DNA of 64,000 nucleotides from Sabellastarte sp. h YS-2021 (taxonomy: Eukaryota; Annelida; Polychaeta; Sabellida; Sabellidae): NCBI GenBank assembly GCA_964017235.1, contig OZ024931.1, positions 137,270,033-137,334,032 on the forward strand, read 5' to 3'. This document shows positions 35,204-45,366 of this stretch, one piece after another. The position numbers and the translations under genes are program-made. Position 1 is the first letter of the stretch. Every line of letters starts with the position of its first letter. A model generated the notes under the pieces. That model saw nothing but the letters and a program-made list of their open reading frames with translations. It made no database searches and had not been told where the DNA came from.

Positions 35204-35611
35204 ATCTTGCATCTGGCCACAAATGCCTCCTTGGTTTAGTTTGCTCTTATCTTATGGCCTATTGTGAGGTGACCTAAAACTGCCATTTATAAAAGAATCA
35301 TATTGAGTTTAAGTTTTAATATTCCTGTACAGTATTGTGGGAATAGTTCAACAGATTTTATTCATTTTTTGCATGGATATTTTATTGGAATTAAATAAGT
35401 GCCTTGCATTAAGGTGACCTCAAGCTCACAGTGATAACAGAATTGTGATCATACTATGCATGTATAAGTAACAAATCCTTAGCAGAATATACACACAAAG
35501 ATTGCCTTAAAGTCCCTCACAGTTTGCAAACTAACACCGAGTTTAAGGTTAGGGCAATGTTTGTATCTTTGGGCGAGATTTTATGAAAACTTTGGACTGC
35601 CAAATTTTTTT

Positions 35612-36105
35612 TCTTTGGCTAACTTTAATATTCAATTTAGTTACTGGAATATTCGAGTTAGTAACTGAAATTTGCAACTTACTGGCTTGAATATACCAGT
35701 TAGTAACTGAAATATACCGGTTAGTTAACTTGAATATACCAGCTAACTAACTAGAATTTATGAGTTAGCTAGCTTGAATACACGAATTAGTTAACTTGAA
35801 TATACAGATTGGCTAACTGGAATATTTGAGTTAGCCAACTGGAATGTATGAGTTATCCAACTGGAACATACCAGTTAACTAACTTGAATATATGGGTTGG
35901 CTAACTGGAATATATGATTTAGTAACTGGAATGTGTCAATTAAATTACTTACCATCCATATTTGTTAATCCAGTGTATTGAAACTTGCCTAGTTTTCCAT
36001 TAAAACACTCTTGACTGTTATATTCTAGTTAACTAACTCATATATTCAAGATAGTAACCTCTATGTTCAAGTTAATAACTCATATATTCATGTTAGTAAC
36101 TCTTA
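35612..36105. repeat. ~24-bp degenerate repeat with internal inversion
   Basis: From 35640 to 35945 about a dozen copies of a unit like TTAGTTAACTTGAATATACC follow head to tail. At 36024-36105 the unit appears in the opposite orientation (TATTCAAG...AGTTAATAACTCATA). Each unit contains the palindrome GTTAAC or a variant. Confidence 0.8.
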
Positions 36106-36110
36106 TATAA

Positions 36111-36248
36111 GGTCCTTGGTGGCCTATTGGTTAGCAAGTTTGGCATCTAATCACAGGCTGTTACCTCTGTGGGTTCAAGTCCCACAAGTGGCAATGCTGA
36201 GGACCTCTCCCAATATGACTTTGGCTGTTGAACGGGATGTAAAATATC
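36111..36248 (+). mobile_element. tRNA-derived SINE fragment
   Basis: GGTGGCCTATTGGTTAGCAAG is a good tRNA D-arm/A-box and GTGGGTTCAAGTCCCAC at 36170-36186 is a perfect T-arm with B box. The anticodon stem does not fold well and the sequence continues past a tRNA 3' end, to ACGGGATGTAAAATATCAG, so this is a tRNA-like SINE rather than a tRNA gene. It abuts the second minisatellite directly. Confidence 0.7.
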
Positions 36249-38330
36249 AGGATATCAGCCATGTATGCCGTGGGGGACACTCAGTGACAAATATCCACAA
36301 TGGGGATGAAGGAGGATAGGAGAATCTCTGCCATGTATGCAGTGGGGGATGCTCAGTGACACATGTCCCCAGTGGGGGATGGGGAGGAGAGGAGGGTCTT
36401 AGCCATGTATGCAGTGGGGGATGCTCACTGACACCTGTCCTTAGTGGGAGATGGGGGGAGGATCTCAGCCGTGTACGCAGTGGGGAATGCTCACTGACAC
36501 ATGTCCTTAGTGCGGGATGGGGGAGGAGGAGAGGAGAATCTTTGCCATGTACGCAGTGGGGGATGCTCAGTCACACATGTCCCCAGTGGGGGATGGGGAG
36601 ATGAGGAGGATCTCGGCCAGGTATGCAGTGGGGATGCTCAGTGACAAATGTCCTTAGTAGGGATGGAGGAGGAGAGGAGAATCTCTGCCATGTACACAGT
36701 GGGGAATGCTCACCGACATCTGTCCTTAGTGGGGGATGGAGGGGGGGGGGGGAGGAGAGGAGGATCTCTGGCATATACACAATGGGAGATGCTCAGTGAG
36801 ATATGTCCCTACTGCAGTATAGGGGGCGAGGTGGATCTCAGCCAAGTATGCCATTGGGGATCCTCACTGACAAATGTCCTTAGTGGGGGATGGGAGAGGA
36901 GAGGAGGATCTCTGGCATGTATGCAGTGAGGGATGCTCACTGATAAATGTCAATAGTGGGGGATAGGGAAGGAGAGGAGGATCTGTACCATGTACACAGT
37001 AGGGGACGCTCAGTCACACATGTTGCCAGTGGGGGATGGGGGAGGAGAGGAGGATCTCTGCAATGTACGCACTGGGGGACGCTGAGTGAAACATGTCTCC
37101 AGTGGGAGATGGTGGAGGAGAGAAGGATCTGTACCATGTACGTAGTGGGGGACGCTCAGTGACACATGTCCCCAGTGGGGGATGGTGGAGGAGAGGAGGA
37201 TCTGTACCATGTACACAGTGGGTGACATTCACTGACACATGTTCCAGTGGGGGATGGTGGAGGAGAGGAGGATCTCTGGCATATACGCAGTGGGGGATGC
37301 TGAGTGACACATGTCCCCAGTGGGAGATGGTGGAGGAGAGGAGGATCTGTACCACGTACACAGTGGGAGACACTCACTGACACATGACCCAGTGGGGAAT
37401 GATGGAGGAGAGGAGGATCTCTGGCATGTACGCACTGGGGAACGCTGAGTCACACATGTCCCCAGTGGGAGATGGTGGAGGAGAGCCGGATCTGTACCGT
37501 GTACACAGTGGGGGACGCTGATTGACAGATGTCCCCAGTGGGGGATGGTGGAGGAGAGGAGGATCTCTGGCATGTATGCACTGGGGGACGCTGAGTGACA
37601 CATGTCCCCAGTGGGAGATATTGGAGGAGAGGCGGATCTGTACCATGTACACAGTGGTTGACACTCACTGACACATGTCCCAGTGGGGAATGATGGAGGA
37701 GAGGAGGATCTCTGGCATGTACGCACTGGGGAACGCTGAGTCACACATGTCCCCAGTGGGAGATGGTGGAGGAGAGCCGGATCTGTACCGTGTACACAGT
37801 GGGGGACGCTGATTGACAGATGTCCCCAGTGGGGGATGGTGGAGGAGAGGAGGATCTCTGGCATGTATGCACTGGGGGACGCTGAGTGACACATGTCCCC
37901 AGTGGGAGATATTGGAGGAGAGGCGGATCTGTACCATGTAAACAGTGGTTGACACTCACTGACACATGTTCCCAGTGGGGGATGGGGGAGGAAAGGAGGA
38001 TCTCTGGCATGTACGCAGTGGGGGATGCTCAGTGACACATGTCCCCAGTGGGGGGATAGTGGAGGACAGGAGGATCTCTGGCATGTACGCAGTGGGGGAC
38101 GCTCAGTGACACATGTCCCCCATGGGAGATGGTGGAGGACAGGAGGGTCTGTACCATGTACGCAGTGGGAGACACTCACTGACACATGTTCCCAGTGGGA
38201 GATAGTGGAGGAGAGGAGGATATCAGCCATGTACGCAGTAGGGGATGCTGAGTGGCACATTCATCCAGTGGGGGATGGGGGAGGAGAGCAGGATCTTAGT
38301 TATGTATATAGTGGGGGACGTTTTCCGGGA
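36249..38330 (-). repeat. Minisatellite array, 73-bp unit (inverted orientation)
   Basis: The same family as 31640-33775 in reverse complement: GTGACACATGTCCCCAGTGG, GGGATGGTGGAGGAGAGG, ATCTCTGGCATGTACGCAG. There are about 28 units. A four-unit higher-order repeat of 291 bp is nearly identical between 37374-37664 and 37665-37955. A G-run of about 13 occurs at 36739-36752. Open frames here are repeat by-products. Confidence 0.95.
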
Positions 38331-39257
38331 TTTAATATCATCCCACTTTCCTACTGTGAACACACTATATGTATTTACAAATAATTGATTCTCCCTGTCC
38401 ATAGTGGGGGACGTCCCAGGTTACGTACATTAGTTTTGTCACTCTCGTCAGCGATGCAGATCCTCTTGCATTTTTTAATGGTCCACCTCCAGTAACCCAC
38501 GGATAGACTGTTTACTTGGCTTATCAGATCAAATAACGTGATCGAATTCATGTGCAAGTCCAGAAGCAATATCAAAGTTCTATTATAAGTAATGGTCGTG
38601 TGTGGTATTACACATTCTTATGTTGCATAAGATCATGTATAGTGTCTTGGCCTTCAACCTCATCTGAAAGGGTAAGAGGTGCAAACATGTTTTCAGTGAT
38701 AAAGAAATAACTACAGTGCACATGACCTACTTGTGAACTCAATTCTTAACCACTTTTGCCAGTTATATTTTTGAGATTTTTGAGATTTTTTTGGCACCGT
38801 TGACTGGACTGGGGAGACCTTGTTTTTAATTTTCACACTATTTATTTTAGAAACCTCATCATTTCTAACTAAATTGGATCCAATCATCCTGTGAAGGTCA
38901 TGTTTTTTTTGTTTACATTAGCTGGAACCACCTGAGCATACGTTTTTCCTACAAATCAGCCCAGTCTGCTCTGCAGTTATAACTAGATCCATTGTTAGCA
39001 ATGTTAGATTACACAATTTTTGATTTGTAATCTTTTACAATTCTGTTTACACATAAACTATCTGCACTGCACTGATTTTATTGAAACTCTGCAATATTTG
39101 GTCAAATGCTTGTGTTCTTTCCCCTTTGTGAAACAAATCATAAGATTAAACAGGGATTCAAACTAATCCTGCCTGGTGATGTCCATAATGTAAATGGTTG
39201 TGAGGGTGGCAAACACACATGGTTTAATAATAAACAACATAACCAATTAGGTTACCA
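38331..39257. other. Gene-free stretch
   Basis: One isolated minisatellite-like string (AGTGGGGGACGT) occurs at 38404-38415, just outside the array. Otherwise AT-rich anonymous DNA. Confidence 0.5.
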
Positions 39258-39512
39258 AATAGAATGGTGAAGTTATTTGGGGTTTTACGTTGCTTTCAAC
39301 ACTGTACATGTCATATCATGACGGGTAGTTGGAAGGGCAGAGGAAACCAGTACATACAGTTTGTCAGGGTTTTGTACTGTAAACTGCCCACCAATGGCAA
39401 GCAACTACCAGCTTTACCACTTGAGGTCGGCCCGGGAACCAAATCCCGGCCTCAGAGGTGGGTGGCGAGAGTGTTGCCACTCTGCCACCGTGGCCCCTAA
39501 TAGAATGGTGAA
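39258..39512 (-). mobile_element. tRNA-derived SINE with 14-bp target duplication
   Basis: The SINE body (39272-39498) on the minus strand starts GGGGCCACGGTGGCAGAGTGG (A box TGGCAGAGTGG), with a B-box-like GGTTCCCGGGCC, then CTGGTTTCCTCTGCC, and ends CGTAAAACCCCAAATAA. It is the same family as 8271-8482. Exact 14-bp direct repeats AATAGAATGGTGAA flank it at 39258-39271 and 39499-39512, showing LINE-type integration. Confidence 0.85.
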
Positions 39513-39959
39513 AAAAATGTGTTGAGAAGAATGTTGAGAAACATTCTAAGCTACAGAAAACAATGTTGGGTAAACAAAATGACTTTGCATGTAGTCAAAA
39601 TACCAAGACGAGATGCAAAGCAGACAAAATGTGACACAAGAGGCTGACAACAAGGTGAATAATACATTCAGGTGTGATAGTATAGATAGCCAGTGTAAAG
39701 GAGACATACAGGTAGATGAAGGTGAGAAAGATACTACTGACACTATGGAAAACAAAAGGCAATTGATGGCACTCTAGATGGTCCCAGTTGTTATAAATAT
39801 AAGTTGTTGTATGATGTGAATGGCAGAGATGATGATAAATTATTCAATTCAATCATGTTTTACATTGGAGAGTATCCTCATACTGGCTCGCATGGTGAAG
39901 ATGTAAGTCATGTACAGTGTACAAATCAGTGAAAGTACAAGTTTGGCTTTGTTGTTCAT
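39513..39959. other. Intergenic stretch
   Basis: No recognisable coding or repeat content apart from short chance frames. It may include the strongly decayed N-terminal linker of the DIRS fragment that becomes readable at 39960. Confidence 0.4.
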
Positions 39960-41055
39960 CTTACAGATCCAATACTTCCTAAAGACCAGGGTATCAGTAG
40001 CATGAACATAAAAATCGAATTTCTTTATAAAATGAAGCGAAGAAATATTTAAAACCTAATTCTATTAGGGTTATTGAAGTTTGGAAAGAAAAACTTAGTT
40101 CATATTGGGATCAACAAGCAGCTGTTAGAATTATTATAATTTGGGTTCCCCTTGGGATTCAATAGAAAGTGTCTACAAAAGATAACGATAAATCAGCTAT
40201 AGAAATAGAAACCCTAGAAATGTTTCAACATACATAAAGGAGGAAGTTGAACACAAGTCTATATATGGTTAAAGGAGAAAGGAGAATCCTATAGAAAGGG
40301 GACATGTGTCTCCTTTCAAGACATGACACAAACCAGACTCGAGTTACTGAAGGGGTTATATTGGACCTTAGTTGGCCAAAACACTGGTCTGTGAATGATG
40401 ACATTGATAAGCATGTGTGCATGGGTTCTAATTTTAATCTAACATTTCTAACCAGAGGGCCATATTTTCAAAATTGATGTGAACAGGTCATTTCTCCAAA
40501 GATTGACCCCTGAGATTATGATTTGTTGGGTTTAAGTTGGCAGGGCACCTATATTGGCACCTGTTTGTCTTTTGGATGCAGACATGGAAACCAGTTTTTC
40601 AGAAGACCAGCAATGCCATCGAGTATATTGTGAGAAGCAAAGGACATGGTGTTATAAATTATACTGACAATTTCTTTGGTTTTAGCACCCCGTCCATGGC
40701 AGCTAGCTCTTCGCAGGCATCCAAAGATTTAATTCAAGATCTAGGATTAACCATCAGCCAGAAAAAGCTGGTTCCATCCACTATAAAGGCTATTTGTTTA
40801 GGAGTCTAGGTAAACACAATAGCAGTGCAATCTCAATACCAACTGAAAAATTAAGACAGGTCAAAAATATTGTTGAATAATATCAAAATATAGGAGAAAA
40901 TACAAAACATCAATTACAATCAATTTTAAACCTTTTATTGTACATAAGTGTGTAAAGCAGGCTAGATATATTCTAAACCGTATGCTGATATTGATGCTTA
41001 ATATGTTCATGTAATGGGAAAGTCTCATAGGATAGCAGATTTGTTGTCTAGGTGA
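39960..41055 (+). pseudogene. DIRS-order element 5, decayed ORF2 fragment
   Basis: Across several frames the plus strand shows WDQQ-like text, FGFPLGFNRKC, HIFKIDVNRSF, YTDNFFGF (in place of Y-x-D-D), LGLTISQKKLVPSTIKAIC and finally HVMGKSHRIADLLSR, the last RNase H motif. RNase H is internally deleted. Stops are dense. It meets the oppositely oriented element 4 fragment at about 41056-41090. Confidence 0.7.
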
Positions 41056-41059
41056 ATGA

Positions 41060-42141
41060 GTGATTGATCAGATGCATATGAAATATGTTGACCATTTCTA
41101 GATGGACTATTGTACACTCTTTGTAACCCTTTTCCTGTGGGAGGAAATACACCAGGTTTCCAAATCTACCCTCCAATCCTGTAAGGCAAGGATCTAGGTC
41201 AATAACATGATCTATACTTCTATGATCATAAAAATTGACACCATAAGGAAGGAACTTGGCAAACCAACGAACATTGAGTGGACAATCTGACGTAAGCATG
41301 ATTTTTGAGAATTTTGACTGGATCTCAGCAAATCCAACATCCTATTTAGGAAAACTCGAGCTGGCTTAATGCACTTGAGAACGTATAAGAGTAATCTCAG
41401 AATGGACTGTAACTGCCTTTTGGTACATGAGCATTTCTCAAGCCATTCCTTGACTGTGTCATTTATCTGATGCAACTTGTCAGAGGGTATAGAAATAGTA
41501 CCTGCGACAGTGTCTTTGCCCAAAGAAACGACATTTGTTGAGGGAGGGACTAACTTGCTCTGACCTAAATGTTCAATGAGGGTCAATAAATGGTCTAAGG
41601 CACGTTGCCTATACCAATGTAGTCATCAATATTATCGATGATGTAGAAACTAGCTTGACACATCAGGAAACGCACAGCATCACTGATACATTGAAAAATT
41701 TGACTTCAATGCCATGTCTCAAATGGTAGACAGGTGTCCATGTACGTCCCATTCAACTCAAGGCCTAAGAGGTCATAATCCTCAGGGTCCACCTTGACGT
41801 GTCTGAATGCATGACTTACATCAACTTTGTATAGGATGACACCCCTACCTAGGAGTTTCACCTCATTTGTGATACCATCTACCGAGGGGAAGGTAAGGTC
41901 AAACTGACTGTCCAAATATGTATTTTTGTTAATACCAGAATTGACTGATGCCCCCAACTAAGGTCTATCATAACACAAAGCTTATCAGAATTTGGCTTAT
42001 GTCTGGTCATGAAGGGTGAACACTGTCCCCTTTCAATGGGATTCTGGTGAAATGGACCCAAAATTGCATTGAACTCAGTTTCTTCTTCAATATAAGTGTC
42101 AACATTTGACGGGTAGTTGACTGCAGACGAGTGACTTTTTC
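41060..42141 (-). pseudogene. DIRS element 4, 3' part (RT and partial RNase H)
   Basis: Read from 42141 downward: SHSSAVNYPSNVDTYIEEE, NAILGPFHQNP, LCVMIDLSWG, VILYKVDVSHAFRHVKVDPE, then IIDNIDDYIGI (YIDD box variant), SKLVPPSTNVVSLG, CIKPARVFLNRML and DPCLTGLEGRFGNLV (RNase H), ending in HLEMVNI at about 41085. It is in phase with the 5' part at 49628 if element 3 is removed. Frameshifts near 41590, 41700 and 41920. Confidence 0.8.
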
Positions 42142-42828
42142 ATTTCAAGTCACCCTTCCCCCCAAGACAATGAAATGCAAATGTGGGATAATATATTATT
42201 TTTATTATAAAACATGACATCATTTATTTATTGTAACATGTCAGCAATATTATATAATATAAAAGTGTCATTAACAGACAGATAAACATGTAATATAATC
42301 TTATTTCCCAAGTAATTTTGACCCAAATTTTGAACCCAGGCTTGATCAGGGACACAAATTTCTTTGCTAACCCGAAAGCCATAAAATGTTAACATATCCT
42401 CAATATTGCTTTAAGGCTATGCTATAAAATTTACCACATAGATATTGCACAGCCAATATATACTAGCACATTGTGCAAATGTATGAATGACTAAACATTT
42501 GCCAAAAAACCCTGTCACTAGAATAGAAATTGCACAATACAGTGTTTAACCCTCCCCAACATTAAGATACACACCACTAATATATATAACAGCCCAAAAA
42601 CTGGGCGGGTACCCAACCACAGTTGTGAACCTGACCAAAGTTGCCTATACTTAATTACTAAAACTTTTGAACTACCCAATGCACAAGTGACAGAGAAGCC
42701 AATTGGACTATTGCTACTTTACTTTTTTAACTTTAACAAGAGCAATGCCTGGCTTAGTATCAGCTAGTATTGTATTTGTATATTTACACACATGAAATTT
42801 ATGATATTCTGTAAGCTAGAAACTGCCA
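42142..42828 (-). repeat. B2 split direct repeat (element 3)
   Basis: 687 bp matching 43687-44373 with about three substitutions. Its outer end carries GTCACCCTTCCCCCCAAGAC, the reverse complement of the conserved 3' terminus. Confidence 0.9.
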
Positions 42829-42953
42829 TTGGACTATTGCTACTTTACTTTTTTAACTTTAACAAGAGCAATGCCTGGCTTAGTATCAGCTAGTATTGTA
42901 TTTGTATATTTACACACATGAAATTTATGATATTCTGTAAGCTAGAAACTGCC
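42702..42953. repeat. 126-bp tandem duplication at inner end of B2
   Basis: ATTGGACTATTGCTACTTTA...AAACTGCC occurs twice in direct succession (starts 42702 and 42828). B1 has only one copy, so the duplication arose after or during insertion. Confidence 0.9.
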
Positions 42954-43493
42954 ATGCCAATTAGTTGGCATATGTGTGTATTTACCGACATGAGTTATAA
43001 AATATAGATAAATACATTACTAAAACAATGTCTCGACATGATAGATAGTAGCTCGTAAATAGTAGTAATTACATACAATGTAAAAGCATGTATAAGTTTA
43101 AATAATAATTTATGATAATTACAAGAAACTGTATTAGAAGTAATTCAATATGATAACATTGCTATGTTTTGAATGGATAGCATACATAAGCAAGTGTCAA
43201 TATCAACAAGATACTGCTGGCTACCAGACTGTTCATAACGCCAGATGAAAAAGGCACTTCCATAATATGACCATACGTCAGCTTCACTAGAAAAGAATCC
43301 GAAGTGCAATCGGATCCGAATCGTGAGGTAGACACAGCTATCACTGCCAGAATGTATAACATCATCCAATGCTTTTCTTGCCCAGGGAAGTAAGTTCACT
43401 ATCTTAAGCATCTTTTATCTGAAAATAGAATCAAAGGCAGTACTCTGTTCTATGACATAAGGGGTAGGGGACCCATGAGACCAGAGGGGAGGG
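42954..43493 (-). other. Spacer between A2 and B2 with an 88-codon frame
   Basis: Minus-strand frame 43411-43145 (starts MLKIVNLLPWARKALDD) has no family I recognise. It is preceded by TTCTATTTTCAG, a good splice-acceptor string. This ~540 bp is absent from the other repeat copies. Confidence 0.45.
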
Positions 43494-43686
43494 GCATAAA
43501 ATTCTGCATGTGTCCTCGTTGCTTCCTAAAATTGAAATGGCAGAATGAATGTGGTAATTCAGAGAGGTCTCCCGCTGTCCAGTCTTGACTAATAAGGGGA
43601 GTATATGCAAATTTTTGGTGTATGCTAACATAAAGAAAGAAGGGAAACCGAAATGAGCCCGATGGCACCCAAATGCCATCTAACAC
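43494..43686 (-). repeat. A2 split direct repeat (element 3)
   Basis: 193 bp matching A1 (49435-49627) with two substitutions. It joins B1 directly at 43686/43687 and includes the terminal hairpin. Confidence 0.9.
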
Positions 43687-44373
43687 ATTTCAAGTCACCC
43701 TTCCCCCCAAGACAATGAAATGCAAATGTGGGATAATATATTATTTTTATTATAAAACATGACATCATTTATTTATTGTAACATGTCAGCAATATTATAT
43801 AATATAAAAGTGTCATTAACAGACAGATAAACATGTAATATAATCTTATTTCCCAAGTAATTTTGACCCAAATTTTGAACCCAGGCTTGATCAGGGACAC
43901 AAATTTCTTTGCTAACCCGAAAGCCATAAAATGTTAACATATCCTCAATATTGCTATAAGGCTATGCTATAAAATTTACCACATAGATATTGCACAGCCA
44001 ATATATACTAGCACATTGTGCAAATGTATGAATGACTAAACATTTGCCAAAAAACCCTGTCACTAGAATAGAAATTGCACAATACAGTGTTTAACCCTCC
44101 CCAACATTAAGATACACACCACTAATATATATAACAGCCCAAAAACTGGGCGGGTACCCAACCACAGTTGTGAACCCGACCAAAGTTGCCTATACTTAAT
44201 TACTAAAACTTTTGAACTACCCAATGCACAAGTGACACAGAAGCCAATTGGACTATTGCTACTTTACTTTTTTAACTTTAACAAGAGCAATGCCTGGCTT
44301 AGTATCAGCTAGTATTGTATTTGTATATTTACACACATGAAATTTATGATATTCTGTAAGCTAGAAACTGCCA
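43687..44373 (-). repeat. B1 split direct repeat (element 3)
   Basis: Begins 10 bp after the recombinase stop codon and is nearly identical to B2. Confidence 0.9.
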
Positions 44374-44382
44374 AATGCCAAA

Positions 44383-45344
44383 CTAAAGTGAAAGGTGCTG
44401 TTGGAAAGTGCGAGAAACTTGAGAGGAGGAAGATGGTACAGATTTAATGTAAGTCCATACTGCATTGGAGGACCAAGTGCCATGTTTCATAATTTCTTGT
44501 CAGGAAACTCCATTCTGGAATGCCCAGGTAGTGGCAGACTTTCTAAAAGAATGGAATGTTAATGGTGGTTCAATGTTTAACATTGTAGAGATCATTTTGA
44601 GATGCTTCCTAGCTGCAGAATCAGCCAATGTCACAGTTTTACCTTGATGCATGTTTAGGAAGAGAGGGGAATTGCTTGAAGAAGGAATAGCTGCAATCAT
44701 TTTTTGCAAAGCTGCAATGGGACACAATGCTGAATCACCTAAAGCAGGAATGGAAATAGTTGAAGTTTCTTTACGATCTTGCATCGTTTTTGACCATTTA
44801 ATTATTACTGTACAGAATTTTTGACCAAAAATTAGATCTCCTCGAGATAAATGCTTTGTAACGTCAAAGGCAGATGCAGAATGCGGAAGGATATTTCAAA
44901 GTCTCATGAAGGAAAAGAAGCAAAACAGATATAATGCCTTGTATACTAGAGGTTGTTGTAATGCACTGGTCATATTTACAATTTCTTGGAGCATCTGAAT
45001 TGAGATAATTTTGACGGTTCTGGGTTTGAATACTGCATTAATCTTAAGGGATTTGGTGTACAAGGTGATTCTGTGGTCTTTAAAGGGTTCTGTGTTCAAA
45101 CCATGAATAATGAACATGGCCCTTATTGCAGCTAAATGATTTGAGATAGTGGAATGTGATATACCACTACTATAACAAAATTCCATGAAGGACAACAATA
45201 TGACAGTATTCACCTGCAGCAGTTGAAGATTTTCAATCTCAAGGAAAGCTAGGAACAGTGTGAACATTCTACGATATTGTAACCCGGTGGCTGGTCGAAA
45301 ACCTGTGTGTAGCCTATTTATTGCTGCAGTAGCAAATCTTGAAG
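44383..45344 (-). pseudogene. DIRS element 3 tyrosine recombinase
   Basis: Open from just after a candidate splice acceptor (TATATTTTTAG): SSRFATAAINRLHTGFRPAT, LLSFMEFCYSSG, then the catalytic domain with Arg in FFSFMRL, KWSKTMQDRK, SFRKSATTWAF in LTFHSFRK (H-x-x-R), KHGTW and VWTY. The frame is unshifted but has in-frame TGA codons after FMRL (44896-44898) and after NGVS (44500-44502). The protein ends SSSQVSRTFQQHLSL*. Length matches the family; two nonsense codons make it inactive unless read through. Confidence 0.85.
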
Positions 45345-45366
45345 AATCTAAAAATATAATATATAG
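45345..45366 (-). promoter_or_regulatory. Candidate splice acceptor before recombinase (element 3)
   Basis: TATATTATATTTTTAG lies between the ORF2 stop and the first recombinase codons, at the same place and phase as the CAG in element 1. Confidence 0.35.

Noticed and set aside
36111-36190. Functional tRNA gene
   Set aside because: A and B boxes are good, but the anticodon stem and acceptor stem do not form and the sequence continues as a SINE.
37229-38260. 343-codon open frame on the minus strand
   Set aside because: A product of the inverted minisatellite array; the same peptide units occur in other frames and on the other array.
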